Under the pieces are notes generated by a model that saw only the letters and a list, made by a program, of their open reading frames with translations, did no database searches and was not told the DNA's origin. A stretch of 64,000 nucleotides of DNA, from assembly GCF_023206215.1 (NCBI RefSeq), contig NZ_CP065800.1, positions 2,170,001 to 2,234,000 on the forward strand. The letters run 5' to 3'. The position numbers and the translations under genes were made by a program. Positions within the stretch are counted from its first letter, which is position 1; each line of letters begins with the position of its first letter. The stretch is from Butyrivibrio fibrisolvens (lineage in GTDB: Bacteria; Bacillota; Clostridia; Lachnospirales; Lachnospiraceae). Positions 1 through 7,987 of this stretch are shown here, in pieces.

Positions 1-1
1 T

Positions 2-178
2 GCATTAGAAAATACAATAAAGAGAACATATTACAAAAACGAGGAAGATGCAAGACAGTTTTATCTAGGACAAACAGAACGAAAACGAGATCTTGGGGGC
101 AAGTACAATGCGCTTGCACTTGATGATTCATATGATGAACCATACGAAACAGATGATGACGAGGAAGATAAGGAATGA
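2..178 (+). CDS. dndC: DndC, C-terminal end (partial)
   Basis: Only the last 58 codons are in the window; the frame is open from base 2 to the TGA at 176-178. The tail is very acidic (a run of Asp/Glu before the stop). I recognise it mainly by position: it overlaps the next gene, a DndD-like ATPase, by the ATGA motif, and dndE and a cysteine desulfurase follow. In Dnd systems DndC is a PAPS-reductase-like, iron-sulfur protein that works with DndA, DndD and DndE to replace a non-bridging oxygen of the DNA backbone by sulfur. None of the PP-loop or cysteine motifs lie in the visible part, so the family assignment is inferred from context. Confidence 0.7.
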   Translation, partial: ALENTIKRTYYKNEEDARQFYLGQTERKRDLGGKYNALALDDSYDEPYETDDDEEDKE

Positions 179-2108
179 TCATAAAAAAACTTATTTTGCA
201 TAATTTTGGAGTTTATGCAGATACAAATATAATGGAATTCACTGGAAAGAAACCCGTTGTTCTAATTGGCGGAATGAACGGAAGAGGTAAAACGACAATT
301 CTAGAAGCGGTTTTATTAAGCCTTTATGGTTCGAATTCATTTGCATATACAGAGAGTAAATACCAATCATATGGTCAATATTTGAAATCATATATTAACA
401 AGAAAGATGGTACACTGTCATCTTTTGTTGAAATAATTTTTCTATGGATAATTCTGATGAAGAAGTATATCAAGTTCATCGTGAATGGGATTCAAATACC
501 CAAAGGGTACATGAGAAAATATGGGTTAAGAAGAATGGCGAAGATAGTCCTTTTTTAACAGAAAACTGGCCGATGTTCGTAGAAAGTATATTACCAAGCG
601 CATTATCTAATTTTTTCTTCTTCGATGGTGAGAAAATTGCAGAACTAGCAGTAGAAGAAACTAGCCACCAAATGAAAGAATCAATAAAGGCTATGCTTGG
701 AATATCAGTTCTTGATATTCTTGATAATGATATTAGTAAATTAATTACAAGAATCGGCAAGAAAATTTCATCAAATCAAGATCTTACTAAATTGGAAGAG
801 CTTAGAAATGAAAAAGAAGCTGTCGGTGAAGAATTAAGAATGATTGATGAAGAGATAGATGAAGTTGAGAAAAAGAAAACTAGATTAATTAACGAATTGG
901 AAAATCTTAATTCTGAATATCAAGTAAAAGGTGGAGATATTGTTGAACAAAAACATGATTTAATGCAGGAGAGAGCCAATAAGCTTAACGCACTTGCCAG
1001 CAATCAGGATGATAGATTTGAGATGGCGGCAGGAGAATTGCCTTTATCACTAGTGATGCCATTATTAGCTGATATTAGAGATGAAGGTGAAAAAGAGCAT
1101 GATAAGAGGATATCTTCTTTTGCGCTAAGTAAAATAAATGAATTGTACGCTGATTTTAAAGGGAAAGATGAAAATACTGACAAGTTTATATCTTTTATGA
1201 AAGAGAAAATCAACGCTAATCAAAGTGAAAACATATATAATCTGTCAGACGCAACATTATATAAAGTCGGTATGCTGTATGATCATGGCCTTAATAATGC
1301 TAAAGAGCAGACAAAAAAACTCATAGATGATGAAAAGGAATATCAAAAGAATATAGATGTAATTGACGGATACTTGTCTGTTGATATCAATGAGAAAGAA
1401 TTAAGTGAGCTATATAAGACTATAAAATCAACAGAAAAGGAAATTGCTAATTGCGAAGTTGAAATAGAAGATTACCATAAGAAGAGATCAAGCATAAATA
1501 GTAATTATATTTTGACATCTGCTGAATTTAGTAGGATGGCAGAAAGTGTATTATCTTCGCTTGAAGCAGTGGATTCTGACGAAAGAGTCGTTAAGTATGC
1601 TCATATGGCGAAAGATATAATAGATCAATATAGAATTAGATTACAAGCAAGAAAAACTAGTATTCTTGCTTCAACAATGACTTCATGCTACAAGAAATTA
1701 GCAAATAAGAAGAACTTGGTATCTAATATTGAGATGGATCCTGAAACTTTGGATCTTACATATTTAAATAAAGATGGAGAGATAGTAACTAAAGAGCGCT
1801 TATCTGCAGGAGAAAAGCAATTGATGGTAATTTCATTGTTATGGTCTTTAGCAATTTGCTCTCAGAAAAAGCTTCCGGTTATTATTGATACACCATTATC
1901 AAGACTAGATTCAGCGCATAGAGAATCATTGATTACAACTTATTTCCCTAATGCAAGTGAGCAGACAATAATACTGTCTACAGATTCTGAAATAGATGAG
2001 AAGTATTATGAGCTAATGCAGGACAGTGTAGGAGATAGATTTACACTTGAATACAATGACGAAGAGAAAACAACTTCATTAACAAAAACTTATTTTGGAT
2101 GGGAATAA
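175..2108 (+). pseudogene. dndD: DndD ATPase, interrupted by a -1 frameshift in a T run
   Basis: DndD is the SMC/RecN-like ATPase of the DNA phosphorothioation machinery. The first frame (175 to about 441) carries the N-terminal AAA_23-type start and a Walker A motif, GGMNGRGKTT. The second frame (from about 441) carries a coiled-coil middle, the ABC signature LSAGEKQLMV and the Walker B IIDTPLSRLD. The frames join at 437-441, a run of five T; a sixth T would give one uninterrupted protein of about 644 residues, close to the usual DndD length. Both halves keep good family motifs, so the break is recent, a sequencing or assembly error, or a slippage site. It overlaps dndC by four bases and lies upstream of dndE. 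If the frameshift is real, the system probably cannot modify DNA unless slippage restores the frame. Confidence 0.85.
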
Positions 2109-2112
2109 ATAT

Positions 2113-2493
2113 ATGATAGTAAAACAGATAAAGTTGTCAAATGCCGCTAAAGAAAAGCTTGGAAGATTAAAAGGTAAAACGGGTATAAAAAACTGGAATA
2201 TTTTATGTAGATGGGCTTTGTGTTTTTCTTTATCAGAAAATACGATTCCAACAGATGTCCCTATTATTGCGGATAGTAATGTTGAAATGTCATGGTATAC
2301 TTTCGGCGGGGAGTATAGTGATATTTATGATGCACTTATGATTGCGTGGTGTAAGAAAATGAGCCTTCCAACTGATGAACAAACCCTTGCAAAATATTTC
2401 AAATTACATTTGGAAAGAGGGCTAGCATATCTTTGTGGAACCAATTTTATAAAAAGCCTTGATGACTTGTTAAAACTTTCAATAGAGGAATAA
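2113..2493 (+). CDS. dndE: DndE, DNA phosphorothioation accessory protein
   Basis: A 126-residue protein with the DndE hallmarks: an N-terminal segment predicted as a ribbon/helix DNA-binding region (KLSNAAKEKLGRLKGKTGI) and the FGGEYSDIYDALM motif near the middle, ending in a helical C-terminus. In other bacteria DndE binds nicked DNA and is needed for sulfur incorporation together with DndC and DndD. I chose the ATG at 2113 because GGGA lies just upstream. An in-frame ATG at 2095 would add six residues and overlap dndD. The gene follows dndD by four bases and is followed by the desulfurase after two bases, so all are probably one operon. Confidence 0.88.
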   Translation: MIVKQIKLSNAAKEKLGRLKGKTGIKNWNILCRWALCFSLSENTIPTDVPIIADSNVEMSWYTFGGEYSDIYDALMIAWCKKMSLPTDEQTLAKYFKLHLERGLAYLCGTNFIKSLDDLLKLSIEE

Positions 2494-2495
2494 TT

Positions 2496-3647
2496 ATGGG
2501 AGTATATCTAGATTATAATGCAACGACACCAATCGATAAGAGAGTTCTTGATTATATGGTAGAGGTATATACCAATAAGTTTGGAAATGCTGATAGCAGA
2601 ACTCATGATTATGGTGATAACGCAAGGAAAATTGTAGAACAGGCAAGAAAAAGTGTCGCAAATCTTTTAAGCGTTAATAGTACAGAGGTGTTTTTTACAA
2701 GTGGATCAACTGAAAGTAGTAATATTGCGATTAGAGGACTTATAGATTATGCAAATTCTGTAGGCAAAAAGCATGTTATTACTACTAGCATTGAGCATAA
2801 GGCTGTGCTTGAAACTGTAAAAAGTTTGAAGAAAGATGGCTTTTCTATTGATATAGTTAATCCAGAAATTGATGGAAGAGTTAGTGCAAGTAGAATATTA
2901 GATTTAGTAAGAGATGATACGTTATTAGTTAGTGTAATGCATGCTAATAATGAAACAGGAATCATCCAGCCAATAGATTTACTAGGTGAAACTTTGGCTA
3001 GTAGAGATGTTTTTTTTCATGTGGATGCAACTCAAAGTTGTGGAAAGCTTGTTGAAGAACTTAGAAATACTAAATACGATATGCTTTCGCTTAGTGCACA
3101 TAAGTTTAATGGTCCACAAGGAATAGGAGCATTAGTTTTAAAAAAGAAAAAATATAAATTACCTCCTATAAAGGCTATAACATATGGAGGTCAGCAAGAG
3201 CATGGTATAAGGCCAGGAACGATACCAGTGGCATTGGTTGCAGGCCTTGGCAAAGCTTGTGAGATTGCAGCGGCAGAATATAAAACTAATTATGATCATT
3301 GCCTTGAAATAAAGAATGTAGTCAAGAAGATAATAGAGGATTCTGGATTAGAATATGAATATAACGGTGATCAGAATTATTGTATGCCTAATACAATAAA
3401 TGTTAGTTTCAATGGAATTGAATCCGAAGCATTGATGCTTTCATCTAAACAGTATTGTGGGGTATCTAATGGTTCCGCATGTACATCTAATGATTATAGT
3501 CCTAGCTATGTACTGACAGCTATGGGGATTGATAAGGATAAAATATCATCGGCTATAAGAATTAGTTGGGGAGCGGATTCTGATTTAGATGACGTCAAGA
3601 AGAATATCAAAGAATTACTAACAGTTGCAAAAGGGTTGGTTTTCTAA
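2496..3647 (+). CDS. dndA: Cysteine desulfurase of the Dnd system (DndA/IscS-like)
   Basis: A 383-residue class V aminotransferase-fold, PLP-dependent enzyme that takes sulfur from cysteine and passes it on as a persulfide. Visible motifs: the start LDYNATTP, His101 in the TSIEHKAV segment that stacks on PLP, the HVDATQ segment, the PLP lysine Lys203 in SLSAHKFNG, and the persulfide cysteine Cys329 in SNGSACTSNDYSPS. The ribosome site GAGGAA sits just before the ATG and overlaps the end of dndE. Directly following dndCDE, it most likely supplies sulfur to DndC for DNA phosphorothioation, as DndA or a recruited IscS does elsewhere. General iron-sulfur assembly is an alternative, but no IscU-like gene is next to it. 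Confidence 0.9.
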   Translation: MGVYLDYNATTPIDKRVLDYMVEVYTNKFGNADSRTHDYGDNARKIVEQARKSVANLLSVNSTEVFFTSGSTESSNIAIRGLIDYANSVGKKHVITTSIEHKAVLETVKSLKKDGFSIDIVNPEIDGRVSASRILDLVRDDTLLVSVMHANNETGIIQPIDLLGETLASRDVFFHVDATQSCGKLVEELRNTKYDMLSLSAHKFNGPQGIGALVLKKKKYKLPPIKAITYGGQQEHGIRPGTIPVALVAGLGKACEIAAAEYKTNYDHCLEIKNVVKKIIEDSGLEYEYNGDQNYCMPNTINVSFNGIESEALMLSSKQYCGVSNGSACTSNDYSPSYVLTAMGIDKDKISSAIRISWGADSDLDDVKKNIKELLTVAKGLVF

Positions 3648-3658
3648 AGGTATACAAT

Positions 3659-4654
3659 ATGGCAGGATATGATAAAACATTTGGAAGTATAAAAGATTAT
3701 GCTGTAAGCGATGACAAGATATGGTCTTTGTTTAACTATGTTTTTTCTGATTCCAGCAAAAAGAGGAATACCTATAAATTTGGATTAATAAAGTCTCTGC
3801 TTGATAATGCGTTCAATGGGAAGAAAACTGAAAAAGGTGTGTACTATACATATGAAGAGATCTTCTCTAAATTTGCCGAAAATTATTGGAATTTAGTGGT
3901 TAAATATGATTTACGGCAAATGAGACCTGATGGAAAATCAAAGTACTCAAGAATAGAATCGATTTTTATTAAGGCTGTAACTGATAATACAATAATTAGT
4001 GTGTTGGAATTTCAGTCTCTTGATATTGATTTGAAAAAATCGCTTATAAAGCAAGTCTCAAAAGAGTGCAGGAAGTATGTGATTGGCGCATTATATGAAG
4101 ATTTTGATGGGCTTATTTATGATTTTGATCTTGCTGATGATGGATTAACATTAAATCCTGTTTTTTCAGACTTCATGCTAAAGTATAAATCAGAATTAGA
4201 AAGATTAAACTATTATTCCTGGGCAAAATTTCTTGAGCAGGTGAATGATGAGAATGTTTTAATTAAGGTTCTCGAAAAACTTGAACTTGCAACTCCAAAA
4301 CGTGAAGATCTTTCTATATATAGGGAGTTACTCAGAAGAGAGTTTGAAGAAAATACGTGTTTTTATTGCGGGAAGAAACTGAATGATAAAGCTCATGTAG
4401 ATCACTTTATTCCATGGTCATTTGTAAAAGACGATAAAATCTGGAATTTCGTTTTGGCGTGTCCATCTTGTAATAGCAAAAAAAATAATAAAATTCCTAA
4501 AAGAGAGTATATTGTAAAGATTGAAAGAAGGAATAATTGCATAAAAACTTCGCACGACATTATTATTGAGACAGAGATGAGCGAGTATTCAGATGATGTA
4601 ATTGAACGAATGTGGAAGTATGCAATGCTTAGTGGATATAAAGAATATCAATAA
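3659..4654 (+). CDS. HNH endonuclease linked to the Dnd cluster
   Basis: A 331-residue protein whose C-terminal third is an HNH (beta-beta-alpha metal) nuclease with structural zinc: Cys234 and Cys237 (CFYCGKKL), the catalytic stretch HVDHFIPWSF with His249, and a second pair Cys268/Cys271 (CPSC) followed by NSKKNNKIP. The first 230 residues are mostly helical and I recognise no domain there. It begins 11 bases after the cysteine desulfurase and shares its direction, so it is probably the last gene of the Dnd operon. Known Dnd-linked restriction uses DndFGH or HNH proteins with a sulfur-binding domain. Here an HNH protein with an unrecognised N-terminus takes that place, and a restriction role is inference. 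Confidence 0.82.
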   Translation: MAGYDKTFGSIKDYAVSDDKIWSLFNYVFSDSSKKRNTYKFGLIKSLLDNAFNGKKTEKGVYYTYEEIFSKFAENYWNLVVKYDLRQMRPDGKSKYSRIESIFIKAVTDNTIISVLEFQSLDIDLKKSLIKQVSKECRKYVIGALYEDFDGLIYDFDLADDGLTLNPVFSDFMLKYKSELERLNYYSWAKFLEQVNDENVLIKVLEKLELATPKREDLSIYRELLRREFEENTCFYCGKKLNDKAHVDHFIPWSFVKDDKIWNFVLACPSCNSKKNNKIPKREYIVKIERRNNCIKTSHDIIIETEMSEYSDDVIERMWKYAMLSGYKEYQ

Positions 4655-4705
4655 TAGATATATGTTTTTGTAAGTAATAATTAATTCAATTGCATGAGAT
4701 TAAAT

Positions 4706-5291
4706 ATGATAGATAGGAACATTGAATATTATAACATTAACGCAGATAGCTTCTTTGAAGGATCTGTTAATGCTGATATGTCAGTAGTAAGGAATAGATT
4801 TTTAAAATATGTTCCTTATGGTGGCAAGATCCTTGATGCTGGCTGTGGAAGTGGAAGAGATAGTAAGGCTTTCTTGTCAGAAGGATATGATGTTGTAGCT
4901 TTTGATGCATCCAAGGAGATGTGCAAGAGGGCTTCTGAGTATATTGGCAGGGAAGTTCTTAATATGCGTTTTGAAGATATTTCTTTTGACAAGGAATTTG
5001 ATGGAATCTGGGCGTGTGCTTCGCTGCTGCATGTGCCTTCAGATGATCTTCCTGATGTATTACAGAGGATGAAGAAGGCTCTAAAACCTGGTGGAGCCAT
5101 TTACGCATCCTTTAAGTATGGCGAGGGAACGACTGTCAGAGGAGAGAGTATTTAGTGATTTTACTGAGGAGAGCGCTACTAAGCTTTTTGAGGAAGCGGG
5201 ATTTGAGATTGCAAGCCGCGTAGTTGGTGGTGACTCAAGACCGGGAAGAGAAGCTGAGATGTGGATTAATGTTATTGGTATATGTCAATGA
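4706..5291 (+). pseudogene. SAM methyltransferase, copy 1, frameshifted
   Basis: This is the first of two near-identical class I SAM-dependent methyltransferase genes; the intact copy is at 7988. Motif I is visible as LDAGCGSGRDSKAF. The reading frame is lost near 5145: copy 1 has two GA units fewer by one than copy 2 in a short GA tract, and the protein stops at 5155 after GTTVRGESI. The remainder continues in another frame to 5291. The rest of the gene is still well preserved, so the change looks recent. An ATG at 4694 would add four residues; the ATG at 4706 matches copy 2. The downstream glutaredoxin-like gene is intact. The methylated substrate is unknown. Confidence 0.85.
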
Positions 5292-5303
5292 TAGGAGGTC
5301 TAT

Positions 5304-5615
5304 ATGATCAAGATCTATGGTATGCCCACTTGCCCATATTGTGATTATGTTCATGAGCAGATCAAGGGCAGAGAAGATGAATTCGAGTACATAAATATCG
5401 GCGAGAATATCCGTAATATGAGTGCCTTCACCAGACTTCGTGATACCAATCCTGTATTTGATCATTGCAAGGAGATTGGCGATGTAGGTATTCCTGCTTT
5501 TGTATTTGAAGATGGCAGGGTGTCGATAGACCCGGCTGATGCGGGACTTATTGAGTATGGTACGCCGGGGGCTTGTTCTATTGATGATCACAAGAACGGC
5601 AGGAAAGGGTGCTGA
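5304..5615 (+). CDS. Glutaredoxin-like protein, copy 1
   Basis: A 103-residue thioredoxin-fold protein with the redox motif CPYC at residues 10-13 (MPTCPYCDYV), a conserved cis-proline region (GIPAFVFEDG) and additional cysteines near the C-terminus (GACSID and a final GC). The family reduces disulfides or glutathione-type mixed disulfides; the physiological partner here is unknown. A clear ribosome site AGGAGG lies before the ATG. It sits 12 bases after the methyltransferase pseudogene and differs from copy 2 (8588) by about one residue, Pro versus Leu near residue 89. The two genes form one duplicated module, which suggests that they are co-transcribed. Confidence 0.85.
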   Translation: MIKIYGMPTCPYCDYVHEQIKGREDEFEYINIGENIRNMSAFTRLRDTNPVFDHCKEIGDVGIPAFVFEDGRVSIDPADAGLIEYGTPGACSIDDHKNGRKGC

Positions 5616-5629
5616 CAAGTTTTTTTCCT

Positions 5630-5690
5630 AAATCATATTGATTAGAGGAGTTCGATATTTCAAGGGCAACAGTATTTAGAGACTATGCTA
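5630..5690 (+). repeat. 61-bp scar repeat, copy 1 (HTH remnant)
   Basis: The 61 bases starting AAATCATATTGATTAGAGG and ending GACTATGCTA are repeated at 10397-10457 with one or two changes. The first 16 bases also end the second duplication block at about 8913. The repeat carries the start of the HTH remnant frame. Confidence 0.8.
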
Positions 5691-5749
5691 AGATAAAGAA
5701 AATCACAGGTGCTGTTTATGATAAAAATGAATCTGTGTGGAAATTATAA
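5642..5749 (+). pseudogene. Remnant of a helix-turn-helix protein
   Basis: An open stretch of 35 codons after an in-frame stop reads LEEFDISRATVFRDYAKI and ends at a TAA at 5747. The motif ISRATVFRDYA has the look of the recognition helix of a winged-helix or HTH regulator. There is no start codon and no N-terminal part. The first 61 bases recur at 10397-10457 in front of different downstream sequence, so this is a scar copied or left by recombination rather than a working gene. Confidence 0.5.
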
Positions 5750-5754
5750 TACTG

Positions 5755-5776
5755 AGTCTCATGCGTGAATGAGACT
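5755..5776. promoter_or_regulatory. Small dyad upstream of the 66-residue protein gene
   Basis: AGTCTCAT and ATGAGACT form a perfect eight-base inverted repeat with a six-base loop (GCGTGA). It ends two bases before the AGGGGG ribosome site of the gene starting at 5790. No T run follows, so an operator or leader hairpin is more likely than a terminator. Confidence 0.4.
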
Positions 5777-5789
5777 TTAAGGGGGAATC

Positions 5790-5990
5790 ATGGGTATTTT
5801 CACAGATGGTGATGATGACGATGATGAGCTGATGGATTTCTTTATATTAAATGAGATCCATGAAGACAGCAAGAAATCCGGCAATGCAGGAGGGAATAAG
5901 ACAGCTTCAGGAGGCTGTCTTACAAGTCTTGTATTGATGCTGGCTATACCTGCCTTGATCATTGGCGGAGCTATTGCTGTGCTTACATGA
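5790..5990 (+). CDS. Small acidic protein with one C-terminal membrane segment
   Basis: A 66-residue protein that I do not recognise. The N-terminus has five consecutive Asp residues; after a polar Gly/Asn-rich linker, one hydrophobic segment (TSLVLMLAIPALIIGGAIAV) fills the last 20 residues, so it should be a tail-anchored or single-pass membrane protein. A strong AGGGGG ribosome site lies six bases before the ATG. It sits inside the segment flanked by the 940-bp direct repeats, between an HTH remnant and the SMI1-like pseudogene. No function can be inferred. Confidence 0.55.
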   Translation: MGIFTDGDDDDDELMDFFILNEIHEDSKKSGNAGGNKTASGGCLTSLVLMLAIPALIIGGAIAVLT

Positions 5991-6089
5991 ATTTTTTCTA
6001 AACTAAGGCTAAAGTACCGTGTTCTGTTAACCATATAAAAGTTGAAGAGATAAATGTAAGAAAGGATAGGAGATAAGGCTAAAGAGCCA

Positions 6090-6292
6090 ATGGACACTAA
6101 AATGTGGGAAAAAGAGATTGAGAAAATAAAAAAGAATTTGTCGGTTGGGGATACAAAGTAAACGAACCGGCAAGTGATGATGAGATCAGTAGATTTACTA
6201 CAAAAGTAAAAGAAAAATTTCAAATAGAGATTCCAAGTGAATACATTGATTTTTTGAATGGAATCTGTAGTGTTACGGATAAAGGAGTATAA
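6090..6292 (+). pseudogene. SMI1/KNR4-type immunity protein, frameshifted and truncated
   Basis: Starting at the ATG at 6090, the frame reads MDTKMWEKEIEKIKK and then stops at 6158. In the neighbouring frame the sequence continues as VNEPASDDEISRF and PSEYIDFLNG, the typical beginning of SMI1/KNR4 (SUKH) proteins, and ends at 6290. The break lies in an A run near 6130-6137, where one more A would restore the frame. The usual family length is 130-160 residues, so the C-terminal half is also missing. SUKH proteins often neutralise polymorphic toxins. This remnant immediately precedes another candidate immunity gene (6295). Confidence 0.7.
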
Positions 6293-6294
6293 AA

Positions 6295-6714
6295 TTGGAG
6301 CAAGAAGAATTTAGAGTGATGGTTAGAGATGCAGTTAAAGCGTTGATTGATGGTATCGCTTCAGGGGAGTATGACAAAATTCCTGATAATGTTGATATTA
6401 ATAAATCCTGGTATTCAGATGGTATGACGCGTGATGAGGCAATGGCTGATTTTAAGGACTGGATCGAAGGTCAATTATCATTATGGAATGAACAAGATGG
6501 CGCTGATTTTGTCTTTGACGCTTTCAAAGAAGACTCTTTGGATTGGCAAGACAGTGATTATTTCGATGATGATGATGATGACGATTTGGGCGAGACGGAT
6601 TTTGTAATATATCAGCCTACAAGCCATGGCGAAGACATCGATTTTTGGTTTGAAATAGATATCGAGAATAAAGAGGGAGAAAAGCCTCGCATTGTATTTC
6701 ATATTAACTATTAG
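6295..6714 (+). CDS. Acidic protein of unknown function, possible immunity protein
   Basis: A 139-residue, strongly acidic soluble protein starting at a TTG, supported by AAAGGAG seven bases upstream. It has an Asp run (residues about 92-98) and a C-terminal beta-rich part (TDFVIYQPTS, DIDFWFEIDI). I do not recognise the family with confidence; size, acidity and the position two bases after an SMI1/KNR4 remnant are what is often seen for immunity proteins of contact-dependent or polymorphic toxins. The following gene is separated by 68 bases containing a scar repeat. The immunity role is inference from context. Confidence 0.6.
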   Translation: MEQEEFRVMVRDAVKALIDGIASGEYDKIPDNVDINKSWYSDGMTRDEAMADFKDWIEGQLSLWNEQDGADFVFDAFKEDSLDWQDSDYFDDDDDDDLGETDFVIYQPTSHGEDIDFWFEIDIENKEGEKPRIVFHINY

Positions 6715-6726
6715 GATGTTAAAGAA

Positions 6727-6750
6727 TTTATTGAACCTGGTACTATTATG
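6727..6750 (+). repeat. 24-bp scar repeat, copy 1
   Basis: The stretch beginning TTTATTGAACCTGG and ending TACTATTATG occurs here, at 9110-9133 and (first bases changed) at 10373-10396. In one frame it reads FIEPGTIM. Here an in-frame TAG follows immediately, at 9131 its ATG serves as the start of a reading frame, and at 10396 it abuts the 61-bp repeat. This looks like recombination debris from a lost gene. Confidence 0.75.
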
Positions 6751-6782
6751 TAGAAATTGTAAATATAGATGTCAATTTAACT

Positions 6783-7961
6783 ATGAGCGATAATCTCTTT
6801 TCCCAAGGAACTGAATACCGTCTTAAGGTTGATAATAAGTATTACAGCTCTTTAGACATTGAGGGCTTCTCACTTATGATGAAGGATCCTTCCTATTGCT
6901 ACAAGTTCTATTGGCTTGAAGCAATAGTGAAGCTGATCTCTGAAGGCGTAAGTGAGACTACTTTTGATGACATTATAAATGAGATGATCGCAAGTGCCTG
7001 GTATTCTGTTCGTGAATTCCATATCCATTTAAGCGGTATACAGCTTGATGGTCAGATAAGAGATGGCCTGGAACGGGCTATTCTTAAGCTGTCGGATCTA
7101 AGCGGTCTTCCATCTAACGCTTCTAAGGTTGAGATTATAAATGCAATCAAAGAACATGACAGTGAGTTGAAAGATTCTAAAGAGCAGCTTACTAACATGG
7201 TTCCTTACAGGGCTCTTGCAGGTTTTTTCTCAAGGTCTGAGGAGAAAGCTGAGTGGGGCAGTATCAGGAGGATGACGGCATATATCAAAAGTATTAGTAG
7301 TGATGTGGTTTTATTGCCGTATACTCTTGGTGATTCCAGTAAGCTTAAGAAGGAAGTGTATTTTGAACCGGCCTGGATCAAGATGATTCAGGATAATACT
7401 GTGGCGATTCTGGGCTGGATTCAGTATGAGAAGGTTAAGTGGCTTCAGAACAATAATCCTGAGGTTCCGGGACTTGTATATAAGCTTGCGCCCATGGATG
7501 AGAAGATGCGTAAGCTTGACAGGGTTCATAAGCTGTGGGATGGAATTCTTGAATGCAGCAATGTTATAGATGTGTTTACGGATGATCCTATAAAGACTAA
7601 GAGTTATGATGTGGATCATTTTATTCCGTGGTCTTTTGCTATGAATGATGAGCTATGGAATCTTATGCCGATGGATTCTTCGCTTAATTCTGCTAAGAAT
7701 AACAGACTTCCAAAGTGGGATCCTTTCTTCAGGAGATTTGCCCAGAATCAGTATCTGTTATACGAGATGATCCATGACAAGGAGCATATTCATAAGCTTT
7801 TTGAGTCTTGCCTTCGTGACAATCTGCATTCTATATGGGCAGGGCAGGAGCTATATCGTAAGGGGAATTCTAAAGAGGAGTTCTTTGGGATTCTTGAGAA
7901 GAATATGCAACCGGTGTATGACTCTGCCAGAAGGCAGGGGTATGAGATTTGGAACTGGTAG
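6783..7961 (+). CDS. HNH-type nuclease without zinc cysteines
   Basis: A 392-residue protein with the HNH core YDVDHFIPWSFAMNDELWNL (His279) followed by NSAKNNRLP, very close in wording to the core of the Dnd-linked nuclease at 3659 (VDHFIPWSF). Unlike that protein it lacks both CxxC pairs, which matches the zinc-free HNH subfamily. The N-terminal 270 residues are helical and unrecognised. The gene lies between the two 940-bp direct repeats and its stop is 26 bases before the second methyltransferase start. The role could be restriction or a toxin-like nuclease. A Dnd connection is suggested only by the shared core and proximity. Confidence 0.75.
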   Translation: MSDNLFSQGTEYRLKVDNKYYSSLDIEGFSLMMKDPSYCYKFYWLEAIVKLISEGVSETTFDDIINEMIASAWYSVREFHIHLSGIQLDGQIRDGLERAILKLSDLSGLPSNASKVEIINAIKEHDSELKDSKEQLTNMVPYRALAGFFSRSEEKAEWGSIRRMTAYIKSISSDVVLLPYTLGDSSKLKKEVYFEPAWIKMIQDNTVAILGWIQYEKVKWLQNNNPEVPGLVYKLAPMDEKMRKLDRVHKLWDGILECSNVIDVFTDDPIKTKSYDVDHFIPWSFAMNDELWNLMPMDSSLNSAKNNRLPKWDPFFRRFAQNQYLLYEMIHDKEHIHKLFESCLRDNLHSIWAGQELYRKGNSKEEFFGILEKNMQPVYDSARRQGYEIWNW

Positions 7962-7987
7962 ACTTTGATACATGGCTTGAGGTTAGT

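Larger units (their letters stand above)
4699..5645 (+). repeat. Direct duplication block, copy 1 (about 940 bp)
   Basis: This block covers the methyltransferase pseudogene and the glutaredoxin-like gene and is repeated at 7981-8928 in the same direction with only scattered base changes. Homology begins just before the ATG of the methyltransferase and ends in the shared stretch AAATCATATTGATTAG after the glutaredoxin-like stop codon. The offset changes from 3282 to 3284 because of the two-base deletion in copy 1. Between the copies lie an HTH remnant, two small genes, an SMI1-like pseudogene and an HNH-type gene. Confidence 0.95.

Noticed and set aside
6000..6030. Repeat TACCGTGTTCTGTTAAC shared with 11375
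   Set aside because: Similarity is short and interrupted; could be chance.
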